Below are positions 8,750-17,217 of a stretch of 58,136 bases of DNA, in pieces. This DNA comes from Candidatus Uhrbacteria bacterium. Its GTDB lineage: Bacteria; Patescibacteriota; Patescibacteriia; UBA9934. The notes under the pieces are model-generated. The model was not told the DNA's origin. It saw only the letters and a list, made by a program, of their open reading frames with translations, and searched no databases. A program made the position numbers and the translations under genes. Location of the stretch: positions 1 to 58,136 of the forward strand of contig CAINGB010000009.1 of assembly GCA_903848275.1 (NCBI GenBank), in the 5' to 3' direction. How positions within the stretch are numbered: position 1 is the first letter of the stretch; each line of letters opens with the position of its first letter.

Positions 8750-9082
8750 ATGAAAGAAAACGACAACAAACTCAAGCGCGTTTTGCGCGAGAGTATCCTT
8801 CCAAACATCAAAAACTGGTTCACGACCAGGCTTCTCGTCTGTCACCAAGGCTGGCTCTGGGCTGGTCTCGGTCTGTGGTTGGGAGCCGATCTCCTGCAGA
8901 ATCTAGGCGCTATGTTCTTCGGGGTTATCCCCTACATCGGTCAGATGCTGATCGACACTCTACTCGACCCCATCATGACGTTTGTCCTTGGCCCCCTGCC
9001 AATCGCTTGTGGCCTGGAGCTGCTCCGTCGCTGGAGCATCTTTGTACCGGTCGATGACAACAACAAAAACGACGCCCGCTAA
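8750..9082 (+). CDS. Small membrane protein, unknown function
   Basis: The 110-residue product starts MKENDNKLKRVLRES at an ATG with a good Shine-Dalgarno (GGGAGG, 6 bases upstream). It has an amphipathic charged N-terminus and hydrophobic stretches at about 28-48 and 52-85 (GLGLWLGADLLQNLGAMFFG, LIDTLLDPIMTFVLGPL). I do not recognise the family. An upstream in-frame ATG at 8651 is rejected because the promoter lies after it. The leader suggests translational control. A terminator follows. Confidence 0.65.
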   Translation: MKENDNKLKRVLRESILPNIKNWFTTRLLVCHQGWLWAGLGLWLGADLLQNLGAMFFGVIPYIGQMLIDTLLDPIMTFVLGPLPIACGLELLRRWSIFVPVDDNNKNDAR

Positions 9083-9097
9083 GGCGCCGTTCGCTCG

Positions 9098-9132
9098 ACC
9101 ACCCCGATCTCGTCGGGGTGGTTCTGCTTTTT
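9098..9132 (+). terminator. Intrinsic terminator
   Basis: Ten-pair stem ACCACCCCGA / TCGGGGTGGT (9098-9107 and 9113-9122) followed by a T-rich tail. Confidence 0.8.
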
Positions 9133-9143
9133 ACTGGAATTTT

Positions 9144-9611
9144 CTAGGACTCGAATTCTTCGTCTTCGATTGGGGCACCGGCCAAGGCTTTCAAGATGAG
9201 GTCCAGCTTGGCGTTGATCATTTTGAGCTGGGCAGCTGAGTCGTCATGTGGGCGGCTCTCGTACTTTGGCTTGTCGCCGTAGTCAGCGCGCTTGCTGAAG
9301 CTTGGGCGATCACGACGCTCATTACCGAACGCGCCTGGCTCACGACGTGAGTTACCAAAGGCACCTGGTTCGCGCTGCTGTTCGCCGTCTTCGCGGACAA
9401 AACAGTTGCTGCAGAAGATTGGCTTCTTGCCGTTTGGTTTGAAGGGAACTTCACAACGCTCGTTGCACTTGGTGCAGGTGGCTGGGTGCATGGTTACTGG
9501 ACCCTTATTTTCACCACGGCTAGCGCCGAAACCTCCTTCACGCTTGGCGTATCCTCCCTTGCCCCCTGGCTTATATCCTCCCTTACTTCCGCCAAACTTC
9601 TTACCAAACAT
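9144..9611 (-). CDS. CxxC-x17-CxxC domain zinc protein
   Basis: The 155-residue protein has a Gly/Lys/Arg-rich N-terminus with KGGY/GGFG repeats (1-35), then CTKC and CSNC separated by exactly 17 residues (about 46-70). This is the small zinc-binding module known from many CPR proteins. Repeats of REPGAFGN follow, and then an acidic helical tail (AAQLKMINAKLDLILKALAG), possibly a coiled coil for oligomerisation. The RGG-like and basic segments suggest RNA or DNA binding, but the function is not known. The start MFGKKFGG is the only one that keeps the basic tail. Length varies widely in the family. Confidence 0.8.
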   Translation of the reverse strand: MFGKKFGGSKGGYKPGGKGGYAKREGGFGASRGENKGPVTMHPATCTKCNERCEVPFKPNGKKPIFCSNCFVREDGEQQREPGAFGNSRREPGAFGNERRDRPSFSKRADYGDKPKYESRPHDDSAAQLKMINAKLDLILKALAGAPIEDEEFES

Positions 9612-9678
9612 AACTTTTTTTGCTAATTATAGATGAATCTTGGCGAACCATACAGTAGTTAGCCAAAAAAGGCAAGGG

Positions 9679-12132
9679 TTACGGCGTTATATATGACATA
9701 GCGAACAAATCAGCGTCGGGAATGTGGCTTTCGTCGCCGAATAAATTAATTAACTGCTGCCAGTTTTGATCAATTATAACGTAAATTGGCGCCTTAATGT
9801 GAGAGCTCTGCCTAAACTGTTCTACTTCTTTTCTGTCTAGTGGGTCGCGAAGGATCATCCTATCAGCACCACTCTTGGCGTGTAAGATAGCCGATGTAGT
9901 TGATTCTGTTTGATTTTTGTTAAGTAAAGTTTCACCTGATTTAATAATTACGACGCGATTAATATGTCCAGTCGTTGCTGCTTGAGTTGAGATCATATCA
10001 CTAGGCGCACCTTGACCAAGTCTAACAATGAGCGTGTCAATCTTGGCATTCTCCAAAGCATTCTCACGTAAAACTATATCCGAGCTAAGACTCAGGACAT
10101 CAAAAGACATACCGCTAAAGGCTGCTGGCATAATCATGACATACTGATCCTTGGCCGCCTGTAACTGCAAAGTTTTGGTACGGAAACGATCGCTTTCACC
10201 ATTTACGAAGAATACTCCACCATCAAACTCAATACCGTTTTTTACATTTAGTCCTGGCTGCTCGCCTGGATCATCGTTAAAACGTAGAACTGTGTCGCTG
10301 GCTTTAACGTTGGCTAATGCGCCACCTTGAAAGCCTGTGCTACGGGCCCAGCTTAGTCGATCGACCGTCAAATCTGACAACCTACCGCCGCCGACGTTAC
10401 TCAAAGTTAAAGATTCCAATTTCGCTCCTCCAAAGTCAGCACCAGCTAGCCACTGATCGCCGGCAAAATTACTCTTAATTGTAATATTCTTCAGCCCGTG
10501 ATTAATAGCCACTGACAATATCTCGCCACCGCGCACACCCTCAGCACCTAACTCTGTATTGGCGATAGTGATGTCTAGGTAGGCACCATCATCCCAGGCA
10601 ATCTGGGATAGGCCGTTGGAGATTTGGCTGACGTTCTCCATTTCAACTGACGAAGTTGGAATGTCATAAATGGGCGGCAAATCGTTGCCTTTAATCTTCC
10701 AAGCGATGGGGCCATATTTGTTAAACTCGGTAACCATGATGCCTGACTTGGCAGCAAGCTGGACTGGCATATAGGCGGCATTCTTTTTGGCGGCAAAAAT
10801 ACGCATGGCAGCAGAAGCTGAAACAGCATCTTTACTCTCTCTATTTTGCTCTTCTTGACGTGCTCGGCGTTGGGACAGGAGAGCGTCGAGAGCCTGGGCG
10901 CTATAAGATTTGAACTTATCTAATCTGACGCCATCTGGAGTAAGAGCCGTCTCATAATTGTCTATGGTAAGCATTTCTTGCGGTTCATTATCATGCACTA
11001 GTCTTAACTCAATCGGATTCTTGAAATCATCCGCCGCGTGTGCGTAGGAGCCGGCAACCTTCTTGGAGCTGACGTTACGATTAATATTTGCTAAGCCGTC
11101 GCCAAGAGTGGCGGTAGCTTCAGGGTACGAGCTAACCGTGTTATTTACCAAGGCCTGGTGAACTTTTTGTTCCAACTTGCCGACATAGTCTGTATTAGCG
11201 GCTGCTTTTTTGGCAGCGCGAGCATCTTTACGGTTGGCTTTTTGGATAGCTGCTTGATGTGGAGCATTTTCTTTGTCCCAGGTGGTTAAACCTTCTTTAA
11301 CAGCAATGCCTTTCACGGCCGTACCGGTCGCCTCATACATACCGATAGCTTGATGCTTAGCAATGGCAGCCTCAGTAATTTCGTGATGTGGAGCGTCACC
11401 ATCGAGAATAATAATGCCCTTACCCTCGCTCGTGAGATCGAGGACGGCTCGCACGTGGCCAGGCACTGCCAAACCATTGGCATCAATATGGCCGCGAAAA
11501 TGTTCCAATTTTAATTTACCTTCAGCAACGTACTTGGGAAAAACTGCCTGGACCATGGCTTCAATAAATTTGGCACGAGCTTCGCATTCGCCTTCACCGG
11601 TCAGTAATAAATCGGTTAAACGGTTATTGGCATTATTGTAATTGCCTTGCTGTTTAAGTATCCAACCAAGTGTTTCCTCTTCACTCCAATGATTGGCCTG
11701 TTGCCTATTAGCGGCCTCGGCCAAGGCATCAAAATGAGCCCGGGCTTTAGCGACATCCTCAACACTAGTGCCACCAAGTAAACGTTCTTGTTCGAGATAA
11801 AGGCTGATGAGATTGACTGGTAACGGCTCTCCTTTGTCTATTTTCTCCTGGTACTTATGCATTAAGCCTTCCGCTGTATGCCGTGCCTCGTCCTTGGTCA
11901 AAGAGGCATTAATAACCTGCGGAATACGTTCGACGGCAACAATAATATCGTCATGATCAAGATAGGCGACATTCCAGGCAACAAAAAGAACTTTAAGAAA
12001 TTTGTAGTATTTGTTAGAAAGTTTATCTAGGCGGCTCTCGTCGAGAGTCTCTTTCTTGTCCGTCAGATAACCTTTGATGCGCTCGAACTTGCTCGGCTGC
12101 TCACCACCCCCCCCTGAACGACGCTCCGACAT
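9679..12132 (-). CDS. Large uncharacterised protein with a transglutaminase-like Cys-His-Asp triad
   Basis: 817 residues, no signal peptide or membrane segment. Residues 20-170 are helical and charged. Around 181-246 three spaced motifs appear: GECEARAKF (Cys183), PGHVRAVLDL (His226) and IILDGD (Asp244). Their order and spacing match the triad of transglutaminase/papain-like folds, with the small residue and ARA helix after the Cys as in bacterial transglutaminase-core proteins. Residues 430-817 show many short strand-turn units (such as LESLTLSNVGGGRLSDLTVD) suggesting a parallel beta-helix. I know no named family with this layout. A cysteine protease, crosslinker or inactive scaffold are all possible. 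Predicted from pattern only. Confidence 0.5.
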   Translation of the reverse strand: MSERRSGGGGEQPSKFERIKGYLTDKKETLDESRLDKLSNKYYKFLKVLFVAWNVAYLDHDDIIVAVERIPQVINASLTKDEARHTAEGLMHKYQEKIDKGEPLPVNLISLYLEQERLLGGTSVEDVAKARAHFDALAEAANRQQANHWSEEETLGWILKQQGNYNNANNRLTDLLLTGEGECEARAKFIEAMVQAVFPKYVAEGKLKLEHFRGHIDANGLAVPGHVRAVLDLTSEGKGIIILDGDAPHHEITEAAIAKHQAIGMYEATGTAVKGIAVKEGLTTWDKENAPHQAAIQKANRKDARAAKKAAANTDYVGKLEQKVHQALVNNTVSSYPEATATLGDGLANINRNVSSKKVAGSYAHAADDFKNPIELRLVHDNEPQEMLTIDNYETALTPDGVRLDKFKSYSAQALDALLSQRRARQEEQNRESKDAVSASAAMRIFAAKKNAAYMPVQLAAKSGIMVTEFNKYGPIAWKIKGNDLPPIYDIPTSSVEMENVSQISNGLSQIAWDDGAYLDITIANTELGAEGVRGGEILSVAINHGLKNITIKSNFAGDQWLAGADFGGAKLESLTLSNVGGGRLSDLTVDRLSWARSTGFQGGALANVKASDTVLRFNDDPGEQPGLNVKNGIEFDGGVFFVNGESDRFRTKTLQLQAAKDQYVMIMPAAFSGMSFDVLSLSSDIVLRENALENAKIDTLIVRLGQGAPSDMISTQAATTGHINRVVIIKSGETLLNKNQTESTTSAILHAKSGADRMILRDPLDRKEVEQFRQSSHIKAPIYVIIDQNWQQLINLFGDESHIPDADLFAMSYITP

Positions 12133-12154
12133 AAAGATAATTTAGTAGATTAAG

Positions 12155-12883
12155 CTACCACCTAAAGCTATCAAGTTGTTTGGAGATATATGAGAACCAG
12201 TCAGCGTAACCAGCGTCGCTCGGGTGGAAGAGATCAGCGGCGTAATATTTTTTGGGATCGAGAGCGAATGGGTCGTAGCTAGCGTCGCGATAAAGATCCA
12301 CAAACTGCACGTCACCGTTTGTAGCATCGACGGCAGTTATGAAGATTCTACGAATAAACCGGCTACGAATCGTAAAAATCCAACGCAAGGCCCAAGGTAA
12401 TAGCGGCACCGTACCGACGTTGCCGGGCGTGGTCAAGAGGACGTGCGAGGCCTTGCTGACGGCTAGTTGTAAAACATGCTTAATGTCTGAATCCAACTGA
12501 GAGTACGTGGTAAAGTGGACGTTGTCGTTGCCTCCAACATTAATGAAAATTAAATCGAAGTGTCCAGGTAGTTGTTTGATCTGCTCAATCACCTGCCAAG
12601 TTCGAGCGCTGATAGCAGCTACGTTCACCACCTCGGCTTGCGGGTACTTAGCGCCTATCAAAGCAGCTAATGAATACTCAGTGGCGCTGGCGCCAGCCCC
12701 GACACCTGTGCTATCGCCGACAATACCAATCCGCAGGGAAGCCTTGGGTAACTGGCGAGAAAATGGCGTGGCGGACCGGGCGATTTTTTCGCCGACCGAT
12801 ATTAGATGCAAGACGCGCTGTCGCTCATAGGTTACGTAGAGGAAGATGAGTCCAAGAATAATCAAGAGCAGCGGCATGATCAT
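12155..12883 (-). CDS. SGNH/GDSL-type esterase or lipase, membrane-anchored
   Basis: The 242-residue protein has one N-terminal membrane helix (about 2-18) and then an SGNH hydrolase domain. Block I is GIVGDSTGVGAG (catalytic Ser in GDS), block III FINVGGND (Gly and Asn of the oxyanion hole) and block V DLFHPSDAGY (catalytic Asp and His). The family cleaves esters or removes acetyl groups from lipids, glycans or peptidoglycan. The active site likely faces outside. Its ATG overlaps the stop of the upstream transporter gene (ATGA), so the two are translationally coupled. Confidence 0.88.
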   Translation of the reverse strand: MIMPLLLIILGLIFLYVTYERQRVLHLISVGEKIARSATPFSRQLPKASLRIGIVGDSTGVGAGASATEYSLAALIGAKYPQAEVVNVAAISARTWQVIEQIKQLPGHFDLIFINVGGNDNVHFTTYSQLDSDIKHVLQLAVSKASHVLLTTPGNVGTVPLLPWALRWIFTIRSRFIRRIFITAVDATNGDVQFVDLYRDASYDPFALDPKKYYAADLFHPSDAGYADWFSYISKQLDSFRW

Positions 12884-14100
12884 AGAACAAAAATCAAAAC
12901 GCCGGCCGTTGCCATTAGCAACATAACGAGTACGCCAAGTATGTTAGACCACTTTCCGTTAGTATGTTTGCCCATGATCTTCTTGTTGTTGGAGATGAGC
13001 AGGATGAGGAGTAGTAATGGTGGTGCAACCAAGCCATTCATGACGGCGGTGTAGTACAACATGGTGAACGGTGGGATATGCAAGAAGTTGATGAGTACGC
13101 CAACCGAAGTGGCAAGGATAATGATACCGTAGAAAATTTTGGCTTCGTACCATTTTTTGGACAGGCCACCGACGTGATCGAATGACTCGACGACGGCGTA
13201 TGAAGCTGAACCAGCTAAAATTGGCACGGCCAACAAACCAACGCCGATGATGCCAATCGCGAACAAGGCAAAAGCGAAGTTACCAGCCAATGGTCGCAAA
13301 GCCTCCGCAGCCGTGGCAGCCGTGTCGACCTGCAAGATGCCGTGTGCGCCGAGTGTGCTGGCTGTTGTGACAATAATGAAGAACATGATGAGGTTCGAGA
13401 AGAACATGCCGACTACAGTGTCGAGTCGCATATCCTTAATTTCCGCCAAGAGATTCCGCTTCTTGAGTTCCTGTGCCTCCTCGACCTCCTCATTCGCTTG
13501 CCAGAAGAAGAGGTAGGGCGAAATGGTGGTCCCGAGCACGGCGACGATGTTGAGAATATATTCTTTGTGCCAAGAGAAACTTGGAACAATCGTCGACCAA
13601 GCCACAGCGCCCCAGTTTTGTTTGACGACGAAAGCGGCGATGACGTAAGCAAAGAGTGAGAGCGTCAAGAATTTTAAGAACTTGGCGTAACGCGGATAAC
13701 TGACGAAGATTTCGAGCAGCAATGTGACAATAGTGATAGCGAGCAGCCAGACTACGAACGGAACGCCAAGCAATAACTGACCGGTGGCCGCCATGGCACC
13801 CAAGTCAGCCCCGATGTTGATAGTGTTAGCGATCATGAGCAGGCCGACGGCGACGTAAAGAACTGGCCGCGCATAATGGCGACGAATGACGCCGGACAGT
13901 CCCCGACCGGTCACGATGCCAATACGGCCGCACATTTCCTGGACGACGGTCATGAAGGGAAAGCTGAATAACGCTAACCAGAGCTGGCTGTAGCCGAATT
14001 GTGCGCCGGTTTGGCTGTAAGTGCCGATGCCGCTTGGGTCGTCATCCGCGGCCCCGGTAATAAAGCCTGGGCCTAAGCGTTGCCAGATGTTTTTTTTCAT
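12880..14100 (-). CDS. Nramp-family divalent metal transporter, DPSG variant
   Basis: About 406 residues with 11 predicted membrane segments. The N-terminus RLGPGFITGAADDDPSGIGT replaces the canonical DPGN metal-binding motif of helix 1 with DPSG. The helix-6 motif reads TTISPYLFFWQ, so the usual methionine/MPH signature is also absent. These changes are the kind seen in Nramp-related Mg2+ transporters, so magnesium rather than Mn2+/Fe2+ is plausible, but this is inference. The start at 14100 (MKKNIWQRLGPGF) gives the standard N-terminus; the frame stays open 72 codons upstream with no family similarity. Confidence 0.85.
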   Translation of the reverse strand: MKKNIWQRLGPGFITGAADDDPSGIGTYSQTGAQFGYSQLWLALFSFPFMTVVQEMCGRIGIVTGRGLSGVIRRHYARPVLYVAVGLLMIANTINIGADLGAMAATGQLLLGVPFVVWLLAITIVTLLLEIFVSYPRYAKFLKFLTLSLFAYVIAAFVVKQNWGAVAWSTIVPSFSWHKEYILNIVAVLGTTISPYLFFWQANEEVEEAQELKKRNLLAEIKDMRLDTVVGMFFSNLIMFFIIVTTASTLGAHGILQVDTAATAAEALRPLAGNFAFALFAIGIIGVGLLAVPILAGSASYAVVESFDHVGGLSKKWYEAKIFYGIIILATSVGVLINFLHIPPFTMLYYTAVMNGLVAPPLLLLILLISNNKKIMGKHTNGKWSNILGVLVMLLMATAGVLIFVL

Positions 14101-14221
14101 AAGGTTCGAAGTTCCAGTCAACGCGAGACTTGTCGCTCGCAACTGCCAATCTCCTATTCCTAGCTGCACCTCGTCAACCGCACCAGCCGTCTCACCTCGT
14201 CTGACTCGGGCGCTGGCGCAG

Positions 14222-14247
14222 GCCACGTCGGTCGCGACCGACGTGGC
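14222..14247. repeat. 26-base perfect palindrome between the transporter and DUF5671 genes
   Basis: GCCACGTCGGTCG followed directly by its reverse complement CGACCGACGTGGC. No T-run follows on either strand. The rest of 14101-14319 shows no gene. Confidence 0.8.
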
Positions 14248-14319
14248 AGGGCCGAGGTTGGCGTCGTCATAGAAGATATGGCAGTCGCTCGCTCCTACAA
14301 GGCTCAGGCTCAACACTGG

Positions 14320-15324
14320 TTATTTAACGGCTGGGCCGTTATTGATATACATTGACGAGTCAACGGTGCGGTCAAAGCAGGAGTCACCAGTGCCGTGTGA
14401 CCAGTTGTTACTGTAGGGTGAGTTGCCGTAAATATCACGGGTTGGGACCGGTGTGGTTGCTATTGATGGGGTCGAGGTTTCCCTGCTGTCGGTGGCGAAG
14501 TTAGCACAGAGGGTGAAGGTACTTTGCGTCACGCCAGTAGTCGCGTCGGCCATGACGGTGTCCTGCATAATGTAGGTATATGCTGCCCCGCTGGCTGGGT
14601 CCACGGGAGCCACAAAGCCGTTCAAGGTGTTGGTCAAACTTTCCATTGATTTAGGTAAAACGTGTTTGGTGGTGTAGTAATTAATGACTTCGTTTTGGAT
14701 GATAGAAAGATCATTAACACGAGTTTCGTCAAAGCGAACGGCACGCTGTTGTGCGGGTGAACCGACCAGGACGAAGCCGAGGATAATGGCAGCTACTAGG
14801 ATAACTGAGTTCGCAATAGCAACTGTCCTCGGTACCTTGGTCGGAGCAGTAACGTCGCGGCGCAAATCCCAGAGGTAATAAGCGAAGACACCAGCCGAAG
14901 TGAGCAAAACGATGATGACTTTGAGAATGAAGCGCGTGGTGATTTCGCCGTTTAGGAAGTAGTTAACGAGCGTCACTAAGTCGACAATCATCGTGATGGC
15001 GGTGGCGAAGAGGGTTAAGTAAAGCAACCACTTTTTAATGCCGAGTTCGTGCTTAGCTGGGTTGGCTTTGACGTCCCGGTTGAGAAACCAGGAGATAAGA
15101 ACAAAGACTGGCCAGACCACGATTAGGATGGCCATGCTAGTGCGAATGGCGTCGAGTGCACCGACGTATGAGTAGCTTAAGACGTCAGGCCATTTGACGT
15201 TGACGTACTGAAAAAGCAAGGCGATGAAGCTGCCGAAGCAGGCGTAAAGTGTGCCGATGGCGAGCAGATGGCCAAAAACATCGCGAGCAGTGGAGTGCTG
15301 ACTCTTCACCTTGAGATTTTTCAT
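14320..15324 (-). CDS. DUF5671-type polytopic membrane protein with exported C-terminal domain
   Basis: The 334-residue protein has about five membrane segments in residues 18-195 (for example HLLAIGTLYACFGSFIALLF and IANSVILVAAIILGFVLVG), which fits DUF5671-domain proteins common in CPR genomes. Residues 205-334 are soluble; DLSIIQNEVINYYTTKHVLP onward resembles the C-terminal region of pseudopilin-like proteins, with few cysteines. The function is unknown. A promoter-like extended -10 (TGCTATACT, minus strand near 15345-15355) lies upstream. Confidence 0.65.
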   Translation of the reverse strand: MKNLKVKSQHSTARDVFGHLLAIGTLYACFGSFIALLFQYVNVKWPDVLSYSYVGALDAIRTSMAILIVVWPVFVLISWFLNRDVKANPAKHELGIKKWLLYLTLFATAITMIVDLVTLVNYFLNGEITTRFILKVIIVLLTSAGVFAYYLWDLRRDVTAPTKVPRTVAIANSVILVAAIILGFVLVGSPAQQRAVRFDETRVNDLSIIQNEVINYYTTKHVLPKSMESLTNTLNGFVAPVDPASGAAYTYIMQDTVMADATTGVTQSTFTLCANFATDSRETSTPSIATTPVPTRDIYGNSPYSNNWSHGTGDSCFDRTVDSSMYINNGPAVK

Positions 15325-15371
15325 AGAGTAATAAATTATGATTACTCATAGTATAGCAATAATTCACTCTT

Positions 15372-15409
15372 ATTGTATACGTTGAGCGTATACGCTCAAC
15401 GTATACAAT
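15372..15409. repeat. 38-base perfect loopless palindrome over the end of the ATP-grasp gene
   Basis: ATTGTATACGTTGAGCGTA (15372-15390) is followed directly by its exact reverse complement. It contains GTATAC three times. The stop codon and last codons of the minus-strand ATP-grasp gene (stop 15396-15398) lie inside it. It may act as that gene's terminator or as a protein-binding site. Confidence 0.85.
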
Positions 15410-17144
15410 TCCACGGTGTGCTCGCCATAACAAAGAGGATGTTGCGATGCTCGGCTTTGAAGATATTGGCACCCTGAGCTTTGCGTGAATCAGCAATAAA
15501 GACGCCGTGCGGAGAGGTCGACGCGGCGGCCGCGGCTAGGATTGCCTCAGCCAAAATCGATGAAGTGCCGAGGATACGATGAGCAACGAGGAATTCAAGT
15601 TGGGCATCGAGTGGTACTGCGTCGCCGTGTTGTTCGATGACCTGCTCGGCTAACGCTAATAAGTGTTCGTAAGCTGCACGATGCTTGGTAATCGGCGAGC
15701 TGTAGAACTTGGAGGCGCCAATAATGGCGTGAGTGGCGAAGTAGACTAAAGCGCGTGGTTTGTAGGTGTCGACGTCGACCACTCCCCGCTCTAACGCTTT
15801 AACTAAGACGGCAGGATCTAACTCACAAGGGAAAACCTCGCCGAAGAGATTGGCGATGAAATATAGAGGATTGATAGCTGAGGTGCTTAGCAGTAATAGC
15901 TCGTGCTCGTCAACCTGTAAATCACGCCACAAAGTCTGCAACCGTTCTTGACCGATGACGGCAAGAGCAGCGGCGCGAACATCAGTCTCGTAAATTGTCG
16001 AGGCGAAGAGGGTTTTGGCTAGAATGCTTTGGATGGCAATGAGCTTGGGATACTTGGCGAGAACTGGAGTGCGTAGACTAGGCGATTTTTTACTTGTTGC
16101 AGAGTGGTTGATGATGGCTTGGAAGTGATCCTCGATGTTTTTTGCTTTGCCGAAGACGGCGCTACGTAATTGCTCGAGGTGCTGCTTAGCGTCGGCGTCT
16201 AATGTCCACAAATATTTACGACTCCACCAGTGAAAGGCCACGCTCGGCAAATACTCGATATTTGCTTCGTACCAATGAGTGACGGACTGCGCCATGGGCA
16301 CTTTGGCGACGTGCAACAAGGTCGCCACGTAGTCGATAATTTTGGCGGCCACGTCAATGCCAGTCACGCCCTGAAAGCCATTGTTGGCCCATTGCGGTAC
16401 GGTGTTAACTTCCATGAAATACCATTCGCCAGTCTCGACATGACGAATGAGGTCCACACCACAAATTTGTAAGCCGAAGATAGTGGCTACGCGGGCAGCG
16501 AGTTTGCAAGCCATGGCGTGTTCGTGAGCGTCGATGACGACTTCGCCGGTGCCGCCTTGGGCTAGATTATTGCGGTGCTCCCCTGCTTTGGCCACGCGCT
16601 TCATGACGCCGAGAGGGACGCCAGCAACCATGAAAATTCGGTAATCACCATTATTGGGAATGAATGATTGATAGACGTAATCGTTAACCGAGCCGGGTAA
16701 TTCGTCCGCCTCCTCCGCTGATTTGAGCAGATAGACGCCAGCACCACGACTGCTAACTGGCAGTTTGGCGATAACCGGGAAAACTAGACTGGCGAGGGCG
16801 GCAAATTCGACTGTCACAATGCCGTCGAGGCCGAGCTCCTCATTCACGCGAAGTTGCTGGTAGCGCTTGGAACGAACGAGTGGCGTGCGGAGTAAGGCCT
16901 GGTTAATGAGCGCGCAACCGCGAGCTTCCGCCGCCGTTAAAACTTCGGCCCTTTTGGCTGGCGTCAAACGGCCAGAACGCCAAAGAATGATGCAGTTATG
17001 TAAAGCGTTAATCTGGGCCGTTACTTCAGCGGCCGAGCCGGTAACGACGACCGTGGAAATATTTTGCGCTGAGGCTGCTTTGAGCAACAATTCAATGTGA
17101 ACCGTCTGGTATTTGGCGACGATGGCGAGTTGCGGAGAATTCAT
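15396..17144 (-). CDS. ATP-grasp domain protein (RimK-like) with extra C-terminal domain
   Basis: The 582-residue protein has an ATP-grasp core in about 80-300: FPVIAKLPVSSRGAGVYLL (nucleotide-binding lysine and Gly-rich loop), DYVYQSFIPNNGDYRIFMV, GVDLIRHVETGEWYFMEVN (metal-binding acidic residues ending in E-x-N) and TVPQWANNGFQGVTGIDVAAK. This resembles RimK/LysX-type ligases, which join a carboxylate to an amine using ATP. Residues 310-582 are mostly helical and unlike the usual C-terminus; I do not recognise that half. Substrate unknown. The last codons lie in a perfect palindrome. Confidence 0.75.
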   Translation of the reverse strand: MNSPQLAIVAKYQTVHIELLLKAASAQNISTVVVTGSAAEVTAQINALHNCIILWRSGRLTPAKRAEVLTAAEARGCALINQALLRTPLVRSKRYQQLRVNEELGLDGIVTVEFAALASLVFPVIAKLPVSSRGAGVYLLKSAEEADELPGSVNDYVYQSFIPNNGDYRIFMVAGVPLGVMKRVAKAGEHRNNLAQGGTGEVVIDAHEHAMACKLAARVATIFGLQICGVDLIRHVETGEWYFMEVNTVPQWANNGFQGVTGIDVAAKIIDYVATLLHVAKVPMAQSVTHWYEANIEYLPSVAFHWWSRKYLWTLDADAKQHLEQLRSAVFGKAKNIEDHFQAIINHSATSKKSPSLRTPVLAKYPKLIAIQSILAKTLFASTIYETDVRAAALAVIGQERLQTLWRDLQVDEHELLLLSTSAINPLYFIANLFGEVFPCELDPAVLVKALERGVVDVDTYKPRALVYFATHAIIGASKFYSSPITKHRAAYEHLLALAEQVIEQHGDAVPLDAQLEFLVAHRILGTSSILAEAILAAAAASTSPHGVFIADSRKAQGANIFKAEHRNILFVMASTPWNCIR

Positions 17145-17186
17145 AATTGGCCCAAGTCTAGCAGCTAACTACGAAAAACAAAAATA

Positions 17187-17204
17187 GAGCCCCGCGGTGA
17201 GGCT
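17187..17204 (-). terminator. Terminator of the phosphatase gene
   Basis: On the minus strand AGAGCC and GGCTCT form a stem around a GC-rich loop, followed by ATTTTTGTTTTT. Confidence 0.6.
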
Positions 17205-17217
17205 CTTATGGCGCTAG

